Below, in pieces: positions 1 to 12,466 of a DNA stretch of 64,000 nt. Position numbers and translations under genes: made by a program. Positions within the stretch are counted from its first letter, which is position 1, and every line of letters starts with the position of its first letter. The stretch lies in contig OZ023274.1 of the NCBI GenBank assembly GCA_964007475.1, forward strand, positions 100,325,322 through 100,389,321. The letters run 5' to 3'. Source of the stretch: Hybos culiciformis. Lineage: Eukaryota > Arthropoda > Insecta > Diptera > Hybotidae. The notes under the pieces are model-generated. The model did no database searches. It was given only the letters and a program-made list of their open reading frames with translations, and was not told the DNA's origin.

Positions 1-154
1 ACATATTTAGAATTTTATATGTTTATTATTAAAGTTTTTAACTTAGTCCTTTTTAATTTTTATAAAATTTCAAAGTAACAATTAACATTACTAAAACCAT
101 TATTTCCACATTTAGATTCCTTATATCTAATTTTCTTTAATGTATTAATTTCAG

Positions 155-2496
155 ATGGTGGAAATTGTTGTTTATTCAACGGTAAGTACGAAAATTGTAA
201 GACTCAATTTCATAATCATCTTGTTATCTAATTTTTAATTTTTTTTTTTTCAGGTGTAGACTTTGATCATTTAATGAGCGATGAGTAATTAATTCATTTT
301 TAATTTTAATATTAACAAAATCATGATTTCAAAATCGTAGTTTTATCAAACTCATATGATTTAAGAAATCCTGATTTAATCTAAATTATGATTTTAAATA
401 TCCTGACGTTATAAAACTTTTAGTTTTTTTTTGATATGAAACTCAATTGTAAAAATTGATTTTTATTAATTAGTTTGTATGAAACGACAAAATAAAAATA
501 GAAAAAAAAAATTCCTTTCCTTTCTTTTGGGGACAGCTAAATAAAATTACTAGTAAATTACAACTTACAACACATGTTAAGAAAATTTGTTATTACAAAG
601 TTGTGTATACACAAAAACACATAGGCACAAGTCAATACTTATATCACGAGACCGTTAGGTCGAGTGATATAATATTGACAAGTGTCTATGTGTTTTTGTG
701 TATATACACAACGAGCTGTATAACAAATTTTATTAACATGTTTTGTATACTGTTTTAATGTGCATGTGAGAGGTAGTTGCAATCAATACATTTGCAGTGC
801 AAAAAATAAACAAAAGTTCAAAATGAAGTAAGTAAATATAATAAAATTTGAAGCAAGTAAATAAAATTTACTAAATACGGAGAATGTAAATAAAATTTAC
901 TTAATTAAATAATTACGTGTGAATTGATGCATGTAATATACCACTTACCGAGCTAAATTTACGATTGTAAATCCAACTTACCGATCACATGCACATTTTT
1001 TTTCTACTAAAAACTAGTCGACGTTTACTTAAGTTATTGAAAAAATATTTGAAATCTTTTTAGATTTAGAAAAATCATTTTCAATTTCAATCTTATTTTA
1101 TCAAATCAAGGTTTCAGAAAAGTTTGGAAAAAAATATTGTCTTTTGTTTTTCTATTAAAAATTAAAAGCATAATTTATTTTTTAATTTGTTAATTACAAT
1201 AATACTTGAATTTTATTAAATTATTTTGATAGAACACTTCGTTACTATGCAAGGACTGATAATTATACAGCATTTCTTTATAAGAAGATAGGTGGTACCT
1301 TAAGCATTGCTGATTGGAGTGCTGAAAGTGGATATCCCCAGGGTGCCACAAATGGATATTATCCAAGATCTGGTCAAGGAGTTGGAACTGATATGGGATT
1401 GACGGTGTTCTTAGATGCTGAATATAATGAATATTTTTGTTCCTCAACGAATAGTGTTGGTTTCAATGTGCTGTTGCATAATAACGGAGCAATTCCAAAC
1501 ATGAAGGATATTGGATTTGGTATTGATGTTGGAGTCGAAACAAATGTTCAAATTGATCCATATTTATTAAAGGCAACAGATCCGATTCGAGATCTAGATG
1601 TTTCCAAAAGAAATTGTTATTTTAATGCAGATGGAGTACGGAATGGAAACATATTTCGAAGCTATACAAAAAGTAACTGCGAAATTCATTGTGAGATAAA
1701 AATTTCTCTTCTAGAATGTAAATGCATTCCACATTATTATGCATTTCTGTTTGACGAAAAAACATGTGGAATGGCAGATCTTAAATGTCTTTTAAACGTT
1801 ACACACTATCATAAAACACTGAGTGAAAAATCATGTAGCAAACTGTGCCTGTCTAGTTGTTTTTCACTGGAATTTAATCAAGATGTTGTTTCAACGAAAA
1901 TTATAGCTGACAGTAAAGTTTTTATTAGAAACCAGGGTGTGAAAAATGTTTCGAGAGATTATGCTATCAAAAGTATGTCAATTCTGAATGTATATTATAC
2001 AAAAAGTTCATTTTACGGCGACATCCAACAAGAATACATTGGACTACTTGATTTAAAATGTAAGATGGTATTTATTATTATAATTGTTTCTACAATTAGG
2101 TTCAACTGAAGAAAACACTTTACGCATATTTTATTATATAAGATCTGATCAAAAACGATTTTTCTAAATTTTTGTGTTCCCAAATTTGAATCAGATCTTG
2201 AGTTTTAAGTTTTTCCACCATCGATTTTGATTATAAGTTTTTGTTGATGACAATATAATTTGAATTTTTTTATCAGATACTACGTTGGTATACATATTTT
2301 ATTCCAACACATTTAAATTTACAATCATTAATTTTTTTCCTATTTTACATTTTCAGCAAACGTTGGAGGACTGTTGGGATTATTCTTAGGGTTCAGTTTC
2401 ATTTCCCTAGTTGAAATAATTTACTATGTAACGTTACGTCCTTTTTGTGCACGATGGCGGGTTGCCAAGAAAAATCATATATTCTCAAAATCATAA
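155..2496 (+). CDS. ppk: Pickpocket-type DEG/ENaC sodium channel, copy A (5' end beyond window)
   Basis: This is the C-terminal part of an amiloride-sensitive sodium channel subunit, which would act as a trimer in the plasma membrane. Exons are 155-181, 254-284, 1233-2059 and 2357-2496, and their phases agree. The first two exons encode the family's double-cysteine motif (GNCCLFN). The long exon carries the DWSAESGYP region, the cysteine-rich extracellular domain and the pre-TM2 stretch EYIGLLDLK. The last exon encodes TM2 with the pore/selectivity segment GGLLGLFLGF, followed by LVEIIYYVTLRPF, and stops after a short basic tail. The 5' exons with the cytosolic N terminus and TM1 lie left of the window. 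Copy B downstream is a clear paralogue. Unlike copy B, this gene has an extra intron (182-253) just after the CC-FN motif. The family assignment is firm; the exact orthologue is not known. Confidence 0.9.
571..742. repeat. Foldback (MITE-like) element in ppk-A intron
   Basis: This is an imperfect palindrome of about 172 bp. Its arms are about 75 nt and roughly 85% complementary by eye, meeting near 648-662 around a short unpaired centre. The outer ends read ACATGTTAA and TTAACATGT. It lies inside the ppk-A intron 285-1232. I could not define a target-site duplication. Confidence 0.7.
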
Positions 2497-4181
2497 AAAA
2501 TATATTTGGAATAAACATTTTCGCTATCAATTTTTTTTATTGTACTTTGTTTTACACAGCTTAAACGGACTTTGGAATAACTTGCTACAAAATAATCATT
2601 ATTATGTATTTAATAATTATTGTTCTAAAAAAATTTAGTTTTGTTCAATGTTAATTTTAAGTAGCTTAAATTTCAGATCAATGTTCCTTAAATTTTGATT
2701 ATTATGTTGTTACGAAGATTCTGCACGCTTGAATATATTATTATAAATACAAATAAACAAAAAAAATTTTTATTCATTTACATATGTAGGTACATACTCA
2801 GTAATTATATAAAATTATATAAAAATTTATACAGCGAGTAAATTTCAGATTCGGCTCCTACTCTTCAAAAAGGGCGCCTACTCTTCAAAAAGGGCTGAAA
2901 GGGTCGAAACTAAACTCCATTTTCGCAGTGTCAATAAAAATTTATTTGTGTATGCGTTCTTGGATACGGAAAGAGAAAATTTATATCTTTTTCAGGAAAT
3001 AAAGTATTTTTTTTAAATTATAAAACGTAGAACTTTCATCAAGAACAAAAAAAATGTTAAAAATTCTTATAGATGTTATCGATATTAGGGATAGTATCAA
3101 ATAACATTTAACCTCAACGGGAACTCTTTATATTTGAATAATAATACTATATATTTATTTCATCCTCTGTGATTTATCCTGTGGAATATATTATGGCTTT
3201 GAGCCAATGAAAATATTTTCGCAAAAAAGATATGATTAGGACATGATATTTATCCTTTATCAAACAATATACTTCACGCACTATATGGCAATATTATAGT
3301 ATGTGTGCAAATTAAGATTTTCAACTAAGTATCATAAAAGGGGATGATTTTAAGGGGTTCTAAACAAAATTTATCCATATACTTAATTTCAAAACCTGAC
3401 ATCCGGAAGAGTTCGTTTTGCCGCTAAGAAGCAATACAATGTGGAACAATTTTTAAACGACAAAAAAGTATCTTTTTTATACGTATACAAAAAACAATTT
3501 CTCATCAATTAACCTTACCATTTTGTTAATAATATAGTAGACATACAATAGATTGAATAATATAAATATATATAAAATAGTCTCAAAATATGTATAGTGT
3601 GCGGTTTAAAGATAAAAAAATCTATGGTAAAAGTATGATGAACAAATTATAAATCATTTAAATTAATTTTTGTATTTTTGAAAGAACAAAAACAAAAATT
3701 TTCAATGCCGGTGTAAAACCAAATTGTTAGGTTAAAATTCAATACATAATACTATTTATAATCAATAAATAAAGTAAAACTGAAAATGTTATTTGTAATC
3801 AATTTTAACGCCACACTTATGACTTTAAAATGATTTTAAGTTCCTTTCAGATTACGTTGCTAACTATATATTATGATTTGCTTTTTCTAATAAGTTACCG
3901 AGTGAGTATTACATTAATTTCAAGGTTTTCATTGTTACCTCAAAATTACCTCTTATTATAAATTGTATGTGTAAATGACTAATGAAGCAAATCATTTGGG
4001 ATATACTCTACATTTTTTGATGTGTTAAATATAATACAGTTATGTTATGGGCATTAACTATTAAGGAAATTAAAAGTAATTGAAATTCGAAATTACAGTG
4101 GGAATTGAAAAAAAAAAAGTTTAATAACAAAATTAGTTATCAAAACGATTTCGAAACAACACACGAAACATCTACCAAGCC
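2497..4181. other. Intergenic region between the two ppk genes
   Basis: This is AT-rich spacer of about 1.7 kb. It would hold the 3' UTR of ppk-A (AATAAA-like sequence near 2747) and the promoter of ppk-B. I see no coding exon. The only distinct structure is a short GC-richer direct repeat at 2856-2895. Confidence 0.6.
2856..2895. repeat. Two-copy 20-bp direct repeat
   Basis: The unit CTACTCTTCAAAAAGGGC occurs twice in immediate succession, and it is GC-richer than its surroundings. Confidence 0.75.
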
Positions 4182-6804
4182 ATGTATGAAAAGAAAGTTC
4201 CAAACAAAATAAACTCCAGTCTGATGCTCTTGAAAAATAACTTCGAGAACACATTTAAAAAAAACAAGATAAAAAATCTTAAATGTTTGGATCATTTTTA
4301 TGATTATTGTAAAAACTCTACTCTACATGGTCTCAAATTTTTTGGTGATAGACAGCTCTGTTGGTTTGAGAGAATAATTTTTGGATTCACATTTATATTC
4401 GCTCTTTTCGGTCTGAGTTATTTTATATATGATGCTTTTGAAAAGTACTGCGATTCGCCAATAGTCGTTGGAACGGACACCAAACCAACATATATTGATG
4501 AAATTCCATTTCCAGCAGTAACAATATGTAATATGGACACACTATTAAAGAGTCGAGCTAAAACGTTGGACAAGTAAGAAATATTCTTTAATATATATGG
4601 ATTCAGTTCACATTCCAAAACCAGAGAAATAAATACCGAACAAAAATGGTTGGATTTAAATTTTAGAATCAGTGGACTTGTACAGCTCTGATTCGCCTTT
4701 CATCTTTATTCTTCTCACTGGATCTGTTTTAAAATATTATTTCAGATCATCAACTGATATGCAATGGGTTAATTCAATTTGCACAAAGAACACTGAAGTC
4801 ATAAAGAGTAATGATCCTTTGCCAACCTGGGAAACAGTTAGGACAGTTGCAAAAAAAGTTAATTTAAAATCCTTTATTTTATCTCATTGGTAATACATAC
4901 TATGTATATTCGATTTTATTTTAGGTTATCCAGCCTTGCTCCAGAATGTTGAGAAAATGTAAATTTGGAGATATCGAATGGAACTGCGATGAAATATTCA
5001 CTCAAGTTCTCTCAGGTTTTTTTATATTTTAAGAAATCCTTTTTTTAAGTTTTTTTAAAATGAATTTTAAAAAACTTCAATTATGTAAGTAACTTTTTTC
5101 AGATTATGGAATATGTTGTGCCTTTAATGCGATTGATTTCCAATTTTTATTGAGGTAAAAAAGTTATAATTAAATATAGAATAATATTTCAATTAGCTCT
5201 ATAACATAACACATATATTCACATAAATCAATTGAAAGCTTTAGTTGACAACTTTTTTTCTATAAAAAATCCTATTTTTCACTGGGCTCAATCAAATTTT
5301 AAGATCATCAACTATTTGATATTTTTTTTAGAAAATATATTAAAAATAAATACTACGAAGAAGTAAACACATTCGGAAAAAATAAAAGTAAACCTGTTGA
5401 TTGGAATTTCGAGCAAGGATATCCGTCAAATCTACCACAAAATTACTTCCCACGCCCAGCAATTGGAGCAGGAATAAGCATGGGGTTAAGTTTAATTTTG
5501 GATGCCGAAAATGAAGATAAGTATTGTCCTACATCGAAAACTAATGGATTCAAAGTGTTGTTACATAATCCTGTCGAAACACCTAAAATTAAGGATTTTG
5601 CATTTGGAATTAATGTAGGCGCTGAAACTAACATTCAAATAAATCCGCATATTATGAAATCAACCGAACACATTCGTAAAATAAATGTTAAATATCGAAA
5701 ATGTCATTTTAATTCAGATTGTGGAAATAAAAATTATGTTTTTAACAGCTATACTGAACGTAATTGTCAAAATAATTGTATTGCATTTACTTTAATTGAG
5801 AAATGTAATTGTGCTCCATATCATTTAGCATTTGTCCTAAATAAAACAGCTTGTAATCTACAGGATTCTTGCTATAATAAAATCATGATATTTCATAATC
5901 GATTAAATAATTCGTGCATTGAAACCTGCTTACCAGGATGTTTTAGTTTGGATTTTTCACAAGATGTTGTAAGCACGAAAATATGCCAAAATACATTTTA
6001 CATAAAAGATTCAGTATTGAAAAATTATTCACGATCTAAAATAGAAGACAGTATTGCAATTGTTAATGTTTTTTATAAGCAAACGGAATTTTATGGTCAA
6101 TTAAAACAGGAATATTTTGGATTAATTGATTTCATATGTAAGTGAAGAACTTATTATTAAAGACTTTAGTTTGAAAGTTAAAATAATTTTGTAAGTTTTA
6201 TAATTCCCACGATTAGAAATTTATCTCGAACAGAAATATTTGTAAAAAAAAATTAATATATTCTAAATCTAAATGAATAAAATATTTGAAATGTGTTTAG
6301 TTGTTTGCAAAATTTTTATTTAATCTCAATATTATCTTTTGGTCATATTACAAATACAATACAAATACAAATACAATACATACTTATAAATTTGAAATAA
6401 ACCCTTTTAATGTTAAAAATTCTGTAATAACGTTTACGTAAGTCCACAATTTGATATGTTTTTGATCTGAAAAGCAAAAATTTATTATTTATTAATTCGA
6501 AATAGTTTGTTCAAAAATAACAAGAATTAGTAATAGTTCTCGTAAAATGAATAAAATTTAAATGGTTATGAATTTAACTTTTAAAGCAACATCAATATAG
6601 GTTTAAATTAAATATTTTTAATAATGTAGATAAACATTAAAATTTTTTTTTACAGCTAACACTGGAGGTTTAATGAGTTTATTCTTAGGATTTGGATGTA
6701 TATCAATTTTTGAATTAATCTATTACTTCACATTAAAACCATTTTGTGCTAATTGGAGATTTAAAAATCAAAAATTAAAAAATTCTAAAATATTTTTAAA
6801 ATAA
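4182..6804 (+). CDS. ppk: Pickpocket-type DEG/ENaC sodium channel, copy B (complete)
   Basis: This is a complete channel subunit of 533 aa. The model joins 4182-4573, 4746-4857, 4925-5015, 5103-5154, 5332-6137 and 6656-6804. All introns are GT-AG and all phases agree (1602 nt in total). The N-terminal cytosolic part has the conserved His-Gly gating motif (STLHG, residues 47-51). TM1 follows at about residues 65-84, then the post-TM1 motif FPAVTICN. The extracellular domain has CCAFN and a cysteine-rich region. TM2 contains the selectivity-filter motif GGLMS followed by LFLGFGCISIFELIYY. The length is typical for the family. The start ATG is chosen because it opens the exon carrying TM1, with no upstream in-frame alternative seen. 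The gene is tandem with ppk-A in the same orientation, consistent with local duplication. The physiological role (mechano-, chemo- or osmosensing) cannot be told from sequence. Confidence 0.92.
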
Positions 6805-6919
6805 GTATCATTAAAAACTTTCTTTTTAAATAACAAAAGGATAAAATGAATAAAATAATGAATATAATTACACAATACTCTGTTTTTATTTTGATACAAT
6901 TCCATTGCATCAGTTATAG

Positions 6920-7212
6920 CATTGAGTAATAATATTTATAAGAGGGTCAGAATTCATACAAGTAAATTTCAGAATTTTATTTCCAAATAACTCAAAAATG
7001 ATGACAATATTTTCAATGTATTGAATAAAAATTTCATACTCAAATGTGTTTATTCTTAATACAATAATAAAAATAATTAAATTAAGAATAAACACATTTG
7101 AGTTAAAAAATGGTACTCAATACATTGAAAATATTGTCATAATTTTTGAGTTATTTAGAAAAAAATTTACTTGTATGAATTCTGTCCCTCTTATAAATAT
7201 TATTACTCAATG
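6920..7212. mobile_element. Hairpin MITE, first of a tandem pair
   Basis: This is a nearly full-length inverted repeat that starts ATTGAGTAATAATATTTAT and ends with its complement ending ATTACTCAAT. The whole 293 bp folds back around about 7070-7085. It is flanked on both sides by GTTATAG(C), at 6913-6920 and 7213-7220, a candidate 7-8 bp target-site duplication. No transposase ORF is present. Confidence 0.8.
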
Positions 7213-7219
7213 GTTATAG

Positions 7220-7500
7220 CATAGAGTAATAATATTTATAAGAGGGTCAGAATTCATACAAGTAAATTTCAGAATTTTTTTTCAAATAACTCAAAAATGA
7301 TACAATATTTTCAATGTATTGAATAAAAATTTCATACTCAAATGTGTTTATTCTTAACACAATAATAAAAATAATTAAATTAAGAATAAACACATTTGAG
7401 TTAAAAAATTTTACTCAATACATTCAAAATATTGTCATAATTTTTTAAAAAAATTTACTTGTATGAATTCTGTCCCTCTTATAAATATTATTACTCAATG
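7220..7500. mobile_element. Hairpin MITE, second of a tandem pair
   Basis: This is a second copy of the element at 6920-7212, in direct tandem, with small deletions (for example near 7297 and 7446). GTTATAGC occurs again immediately after it at 7501-7508, so the same flanking octamer appears three times, once before, between and after the two copies. Confidence 0.8.
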
Positions 7501-7901
7501 GTTATAGCTTATAGGTTTGAGAAAATTATTTTGTGTTGATTGGAAATCGTTTGTTTAGTACCAAAACACAAATATAGTAGTAACAAATTTTGAATATATT
7601 TGCAATGAGTCTCAAAGTATGATGAGAATCTTCTTTAAATTTTATAACAACTTCATAACATAAATGAGTAGATAAGATACGCTGTAATTACAATGAAATA
7701 ATGAGAACAGCCACTGTGATATGATTTTCAAAAATTATTAATTTTATGAGTCAAAAATTTAACTCAAAAAATAAATAATTCAAATCGCAGACACAGTTCC
7801 CAACACATCATTCAATTAACTCTTGCTGTTGAAGCTAAAAAATTATTGGCGATTTTTTCCACCGAAATGTAAAGGAAAATCACTGTGATATGTATTCTGT
7901 T

Positions 7902-7940
7902 ATCATATCACAACGATCGTTCCTTTTATTGCAGTGGAAT
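7902..7940. repeat. Dispersed repeat, copy 1
   Basis: The segment around ATCACAACGATCGTTCC plus TTTTATTGCAGTGG recurs with few changes at 9694-9727. It is preceded by a small hairpin (TGTGATATG...CATATCACA). Confidence 0.6.
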
Positions 7941-8364
7941 TTTTAAATATTGTTTTATTAATTAAAAATATAATTGTTATAGATGAGTAATTACAATTAA
8001 AAAAAATAATAATTGAATATTGTTGAATGCAGCCGCCACGAAATTCAATGGTTGTTTAGCTTTATGAATAGAAAAAAATCTAAAATCACTAAAAGCTAAG
8101 CTACCAAAGAAATTAATAGGGCCCTCTTTTTCTTAGGTATTAAAAATATATTTATTATATGTAAATTTTTTATTGAGCAATTTTTTGACACTAATTTTTT
8201 TTTAACTTTTCTACTTAATTAAAGTTAAACCGAACTTCAGTAAACTCATCTCACTTTGTCGATGACATTTCAAAAACTTAATTACGAGTGTTCAGTCTAG
8301 TCACTTATAATTTTATTAAAGCAACTATTCTGACAATCGTCATATAATTTCAGCGTCACACTTA

Positions 8365-8607
8365 TCACTTTTTATCACAATTATTAAATACATATGTGGG
8401 TAAAATATTACATTTCAAAATTTTCTTAGCGTTTAGTTGAAAATTACAAGACGCACATTGCCCAGTGATGACCTTGAATGAAAAATGCATCAACTGAAGC
8501 AGGATGTGTCTGGTAAGTTCCACAGCTTTATCAAGATCTTTTGAAGTGTTAAATCCGAAATATTTATTATGTATATTAAATGTGGCTATAATATAAATTA
8601 TAATCAT
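8365..8607 (-). pseudogene. Possible chemoreceptor-like fragment (very tentative)
   Basis: This is an 80-codon minus-strand ORF that is less AT-biased than its surroundings. It contains VELTRHILLQLMHFSFKVIT and then a short Cys/Asn-containing stretch. Its layout resembles the region before and within the last transmembrane segment of insect gustatory or odorant receptors, but the hallmark terminal motif is absent. A second decayed copy of part of it (ITGRSLSCNF) is readable on the minus strand near 8650-8700. No splice-compatible partner exon was found. It could be chance. Confidence 0.2.
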
Positions 8608-9693
8608 TAAAAGTTAAAATTTTTAATAATTATTTTTTATTTTGAAATTACAAGACAAACTACGCCCAGTGATATATTTAATTGAATACCGACTGAGTTA
8701 AGTTTGTCGCATAATAGTAAGTGTTTATCTTTAATTAATCTAATAATTTAGTTACAACTAACTTTTTATAATTTTTTCACATAATATATAAACTATTCTA
8801 TCTTAAGTTTTAAAGGTAACTAACCAAGCATATTTATACTCAAGCATATTTATACTTAAAACTATAATTAAATTTTTTTTTAGATATGTTAGTTACCTGT
8901 GTAGGTAGACTTTTAGTTGTAAAAATAAAGGACTACCTTTACTAGTTTACTTGTTTTAATTGATTCTTAATTATAATTGTCATACCGAAATAGTAATGAG
9001 TGCAAAAAAAAAAAGAAGATTTTTATAATGAAATTTTTATTATATGCAATAAAGGTACCTAATTTAAAATCAATTTAGTTCTATTAAATTTAAAGTAATT
9101 TGACGATAGAATTAGTCTTAAAAACTCAACTAACTTAAAAAACAAACCCATACATTTTAAATAAAATCAGTAATTTCAACAAAAAAAAATTGTGTGATTT
9201 ATGGAGCTACAAATCATAGAAAGACCTAACACTTTTGGAGTCATATAATTTTTCCAGTTTTTTTATAGGTACATAATTAATTTTAAAATTTCTTTAAAAT
9301 AAGCGTCTATGTAATTTTTTTGGTAGAGTATAAACTGTCTTATTCAAACAAATATCAATCAAACAGGAGAAACTTTTTTTTCAGCTGTATTCTGGTTACA
9401 GATATTTACAGATATTTATTTTCTCGCACTGAACACCAAGTTTCCACCTAGTTTATAAAAACTTATAAAAAAATTACCAAATTCAAAATATATCTGATAC
9501 AAATTTTTGGTTAAAAATTTGAAACAGTGTGAATTTCAATTTCTAAAATTTCAAATGAAAACTGTTTCAATCAAAATATGCATACATACATCATAATTAT
9601 AAAAAATTAATATTTATTTTCTGTATTATACTGAAGATTTGTCCATCAAAATATGAAGAACAAGCGCTGTGATTTGAATTATTTAAAATCAAC

Positions 9694-9727
9694 AGATCAC
9701 AACGACCGTTCCTTTTATTGCAATGGA
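9694..9727. repeat. Dispersed repeat, copy 2
   Basis: This copy contains GATCACAACGACCGTTCC followed by TTTTATTGCAATGG and matches 7902-7940. A short CTGTGAT / ATCACA pair lies just upstream, as in the other copy. Confidence 0.6.
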
Positions 9728-12100
9728 TTACGTATCGAATACATTTTTTACGCAACAAGGTCAAGAAAAAAGAAATATATGCAAGAAAATGGTTAACATC
9801 TTCGGCTATTATCATGTGAAAGAAAATTTTTAGAATAAAATTTTACAACAATTATCGCTGGAATATCAAATTATTCATTAAATTTGAAAATTGAACCAAA
9901 CCATTAGTTGCCTTATAGTGATTGAAGTCGCTGAATGACACCTAAACATTTGAACTTGAAATATTCGTTACTTTTCTGTTTTCTTATTATGTTAAAAAAG
10001 GAAAAAAATATTTATGATCCTTTCTTCTAAGGAAAATTTTAAATCCTGTTTCTAATGATAAAAACTTTCCTTTAAAACATTATTTTTTATTATTTCATGT
10101 TATAATTTATGAATCAGGAAACTTACCTGCTGGCGGTCGATAGGCAGGCCAAACTTAAATTAAAAAATAATAGATTTAGATATATTTATAATATAATGTT
10201 CGTATACCTACAAGCAGGGACTGAGACTCTGAAAAAGTTGGGTTCGGGTTATTTAAAATAAAAATTTCAGGTTCGGTTCGGTTCAAAGTTGAGGTTCAGG
10301 TTCGAAATTAAAAAAAAAGTACAAGGTTAACAAAATAAAAAATTATTTTCGTAAAAATTTAAGCACAAATCAAAATTTGAAAATAAAATTTGGGAATAAC
10401 AATAAAAGTACCGAATTTTTTTAAGCATTATTTTGAAACGAACCTGATTGAGTTTTGTAGTTCTAAAATATTTTTTTAATCATAAAATTTTTATAAGAGT
10501 AGCAAAATATTTCAAATTTTAATCTTTGTACATAAACTGTTCAATATAACACAATTTAACAATATATAATAATAAGACATTGTGGTCCCATAATGCAAGG
10601 TATTTGAAACCATTTGGCTACTCTTATTAAATATACATACGATAAATTTCAAGTGTTCCGCACATTTACGGATATAAAATTAACTGGAAAATCCAAGAAA
10701 GGACAATATAATGACGTCAATAAAACTTTTCTTTTGTCCTTTTGTTATTTTTTTAAAATTCCAATTACTTTTTTTTCTATCATGTTTCATTCTATCATGT
10801 TAATATTTTTTTTTGCTGCATATATTGCCAATTTTATTGACTTAATTAAAATTATCCTTATTTGTTGAGCCAATTTCTTATTTTGTTTTATTTAAATCAG
10901 ACAAATCATTTAGTTCAAAATCAGAAATTTTAAAAGCCTGTGGCGGCACCTTTAAGCTAGGTCCTTACTTAAGTGACAGATTTATAAATAATATACATTA
11001 GTTTATGTATATGTATTTAGCAAAAAAGATAGTTATAATGCAATAATACACCAAAAATATGCAAAAATTACATATTTGATTAACTAGGTATGTTTTGTAA
11101 AATAAAATACGAGCAATAAATTTGAAATGGCTTTGGATCTTATATATTTCAATAGTCAGCCATTGAAATATTTCTTCGAATTTTTTTTTTCTTGCAAAAC
11201 GATGATAATATGCGAATGAAATTTCTTAATTCGTGCTATCTATGAAAAAAAAAATTCTTTTGGTTATAACAAATATAAAAGTTAGCCAACTGAACCCATC
11301 TGACTTAAATAACAAAGTAAAAATAAAAATTTTGATATTTTCAAAAAATATATAGTATGTACTTACATAAATTATATTATTTGGTTTTTTTCAAATTGCA
11401 TCTGATAAGATCTCACTTATTTCTGTTCTAACGAAGTCTAAGATGTGACTGATAATGAACTGATAAAAAAAAAATTAACAAGAAATTATAATCTTGTGTA
11501 TAATAAATTAACTGCTCAAATTCGGGTATACAATTAATACTATGTGATAATAAAAATTAATTTTCCCGTTTAAATTTTTTTAATTGTACCTATTCTAAGC
11601 TAAAAGAAATTGAATGGGCTCATTAAAAAATTACGTATTTATATTTTAATCATACTATTTTGAAATTTAACCAGTTTAATAATTTATAAAGTTAATAAAG
11701 TTTTATCATTTTATAACCACCGAAATTATTAGCGAGTTTTGGCAAACATTTTTGAATATTAACATATATTTAGCGTGTACCATTAAAAGATTATTATTTG
11801 TACTTACCATTAAAAGAAAATTACTATAATATACTATAGAAGCTGAAAATAAAAACCTTTTATATTATGTATAATGGTATAATATCAACACTTCGTTAAT
11901 TTAATAGATAATAATAATATGACAGTCAATCTACAGAGAGAGAAGAATTTCAATACGTGATTCTGGGACTATGGTATCAAATTTTAAAATTTCTGATTAA
12001 TGTATAAAATAAGTATCACAATTAACTGAATTGTTCTCTTATATTATAAATTAAATAAAAACAATTTATATTTTTTATTCTATTATAGATTTAGAATTAT

Positions 12101-12103
<3 letters not shown>

Positions 12104-12160
<57 letters not shown>
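12104..12160. repeat. (TA)n microsatellite
   Basis: This is an uninterrupted TA dinucleotide run of about 28 units, directly upstream of the ORF fragment at 12209. Confidence 0.95.
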
Positions 12161-12162
<2 letters not shown>

Positions 12163-12208
12163 ACTGCAGAATTTTGTCACTAAAAATTCTTTAAATTTTT
12201 TTCAATGA

Positions 12209-12466
12209 TTGAAAATATCTACTGAGTTTTTAGACATTGATCCAGCTCTATGGAAATCTGATGCAGGACATCAAGACGCCCTTCGATTAGTTCAGAAGTT
12301 ACAAGTTGTTAATGACAACGCTGAGAGGAGTGTTGCATTAATGACGGAATTTAACACATCGTTAACTTCTGAAGAAACTCAAAAACAAATTATTCTCCAA
12401 ATCGTGAGCCAGCATAGGCCAAACATGGCGATTATTGGAAAATCAAATATTTTTAAAAATAAATGA
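12209..12466 (+). pseudogene. Fragment of a repeat-associated invertebrate ORF
   Basis: This is an 85-codon open segment with clear coding character, including DPALWKSDAGHQDALRLV, VVNDNAERSVALMTEFN and ETQKQIILQIVSQHR. From memory, the pattern VVNDxAERxVALxxxFN...QxxxLLQVVxxHR recurs in many uncharacterised, probably transposon-linked proteins of invertebrates. No initiator context, partner exon or terminal repeats are evident, and the open frame ends in AT-rich sequence soon after the homologous part. It is therefore most likely a decayed fragment. A real terminal exon of an unknown gene cannot be excluded. Confidence 0.4.

Larger units (their letters stand above)
7509..12103. other. AT-rich intergenic DNA with decayed repeats
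   Basis: There is no intact gene between ppk-B and the next ORF fragment. Short dispersed repeats occur at 7902-7940 and 9694-9727. A faint coding remnant lies at 8365-8607. A GC-richer patch around 10200-10320 with GGTTCGGTTCGG-like sequence shows no recognisable gene. Confidence 0.5.

Noticed and set aside
4672..4893. Exon starting at the TTTTAG acceptor at 4667 in ppk-B
   Set aside because: That acceptor puts a stop in frame with exon 1; the acceptor at 4745 keeps the frame and gives the family sequence.
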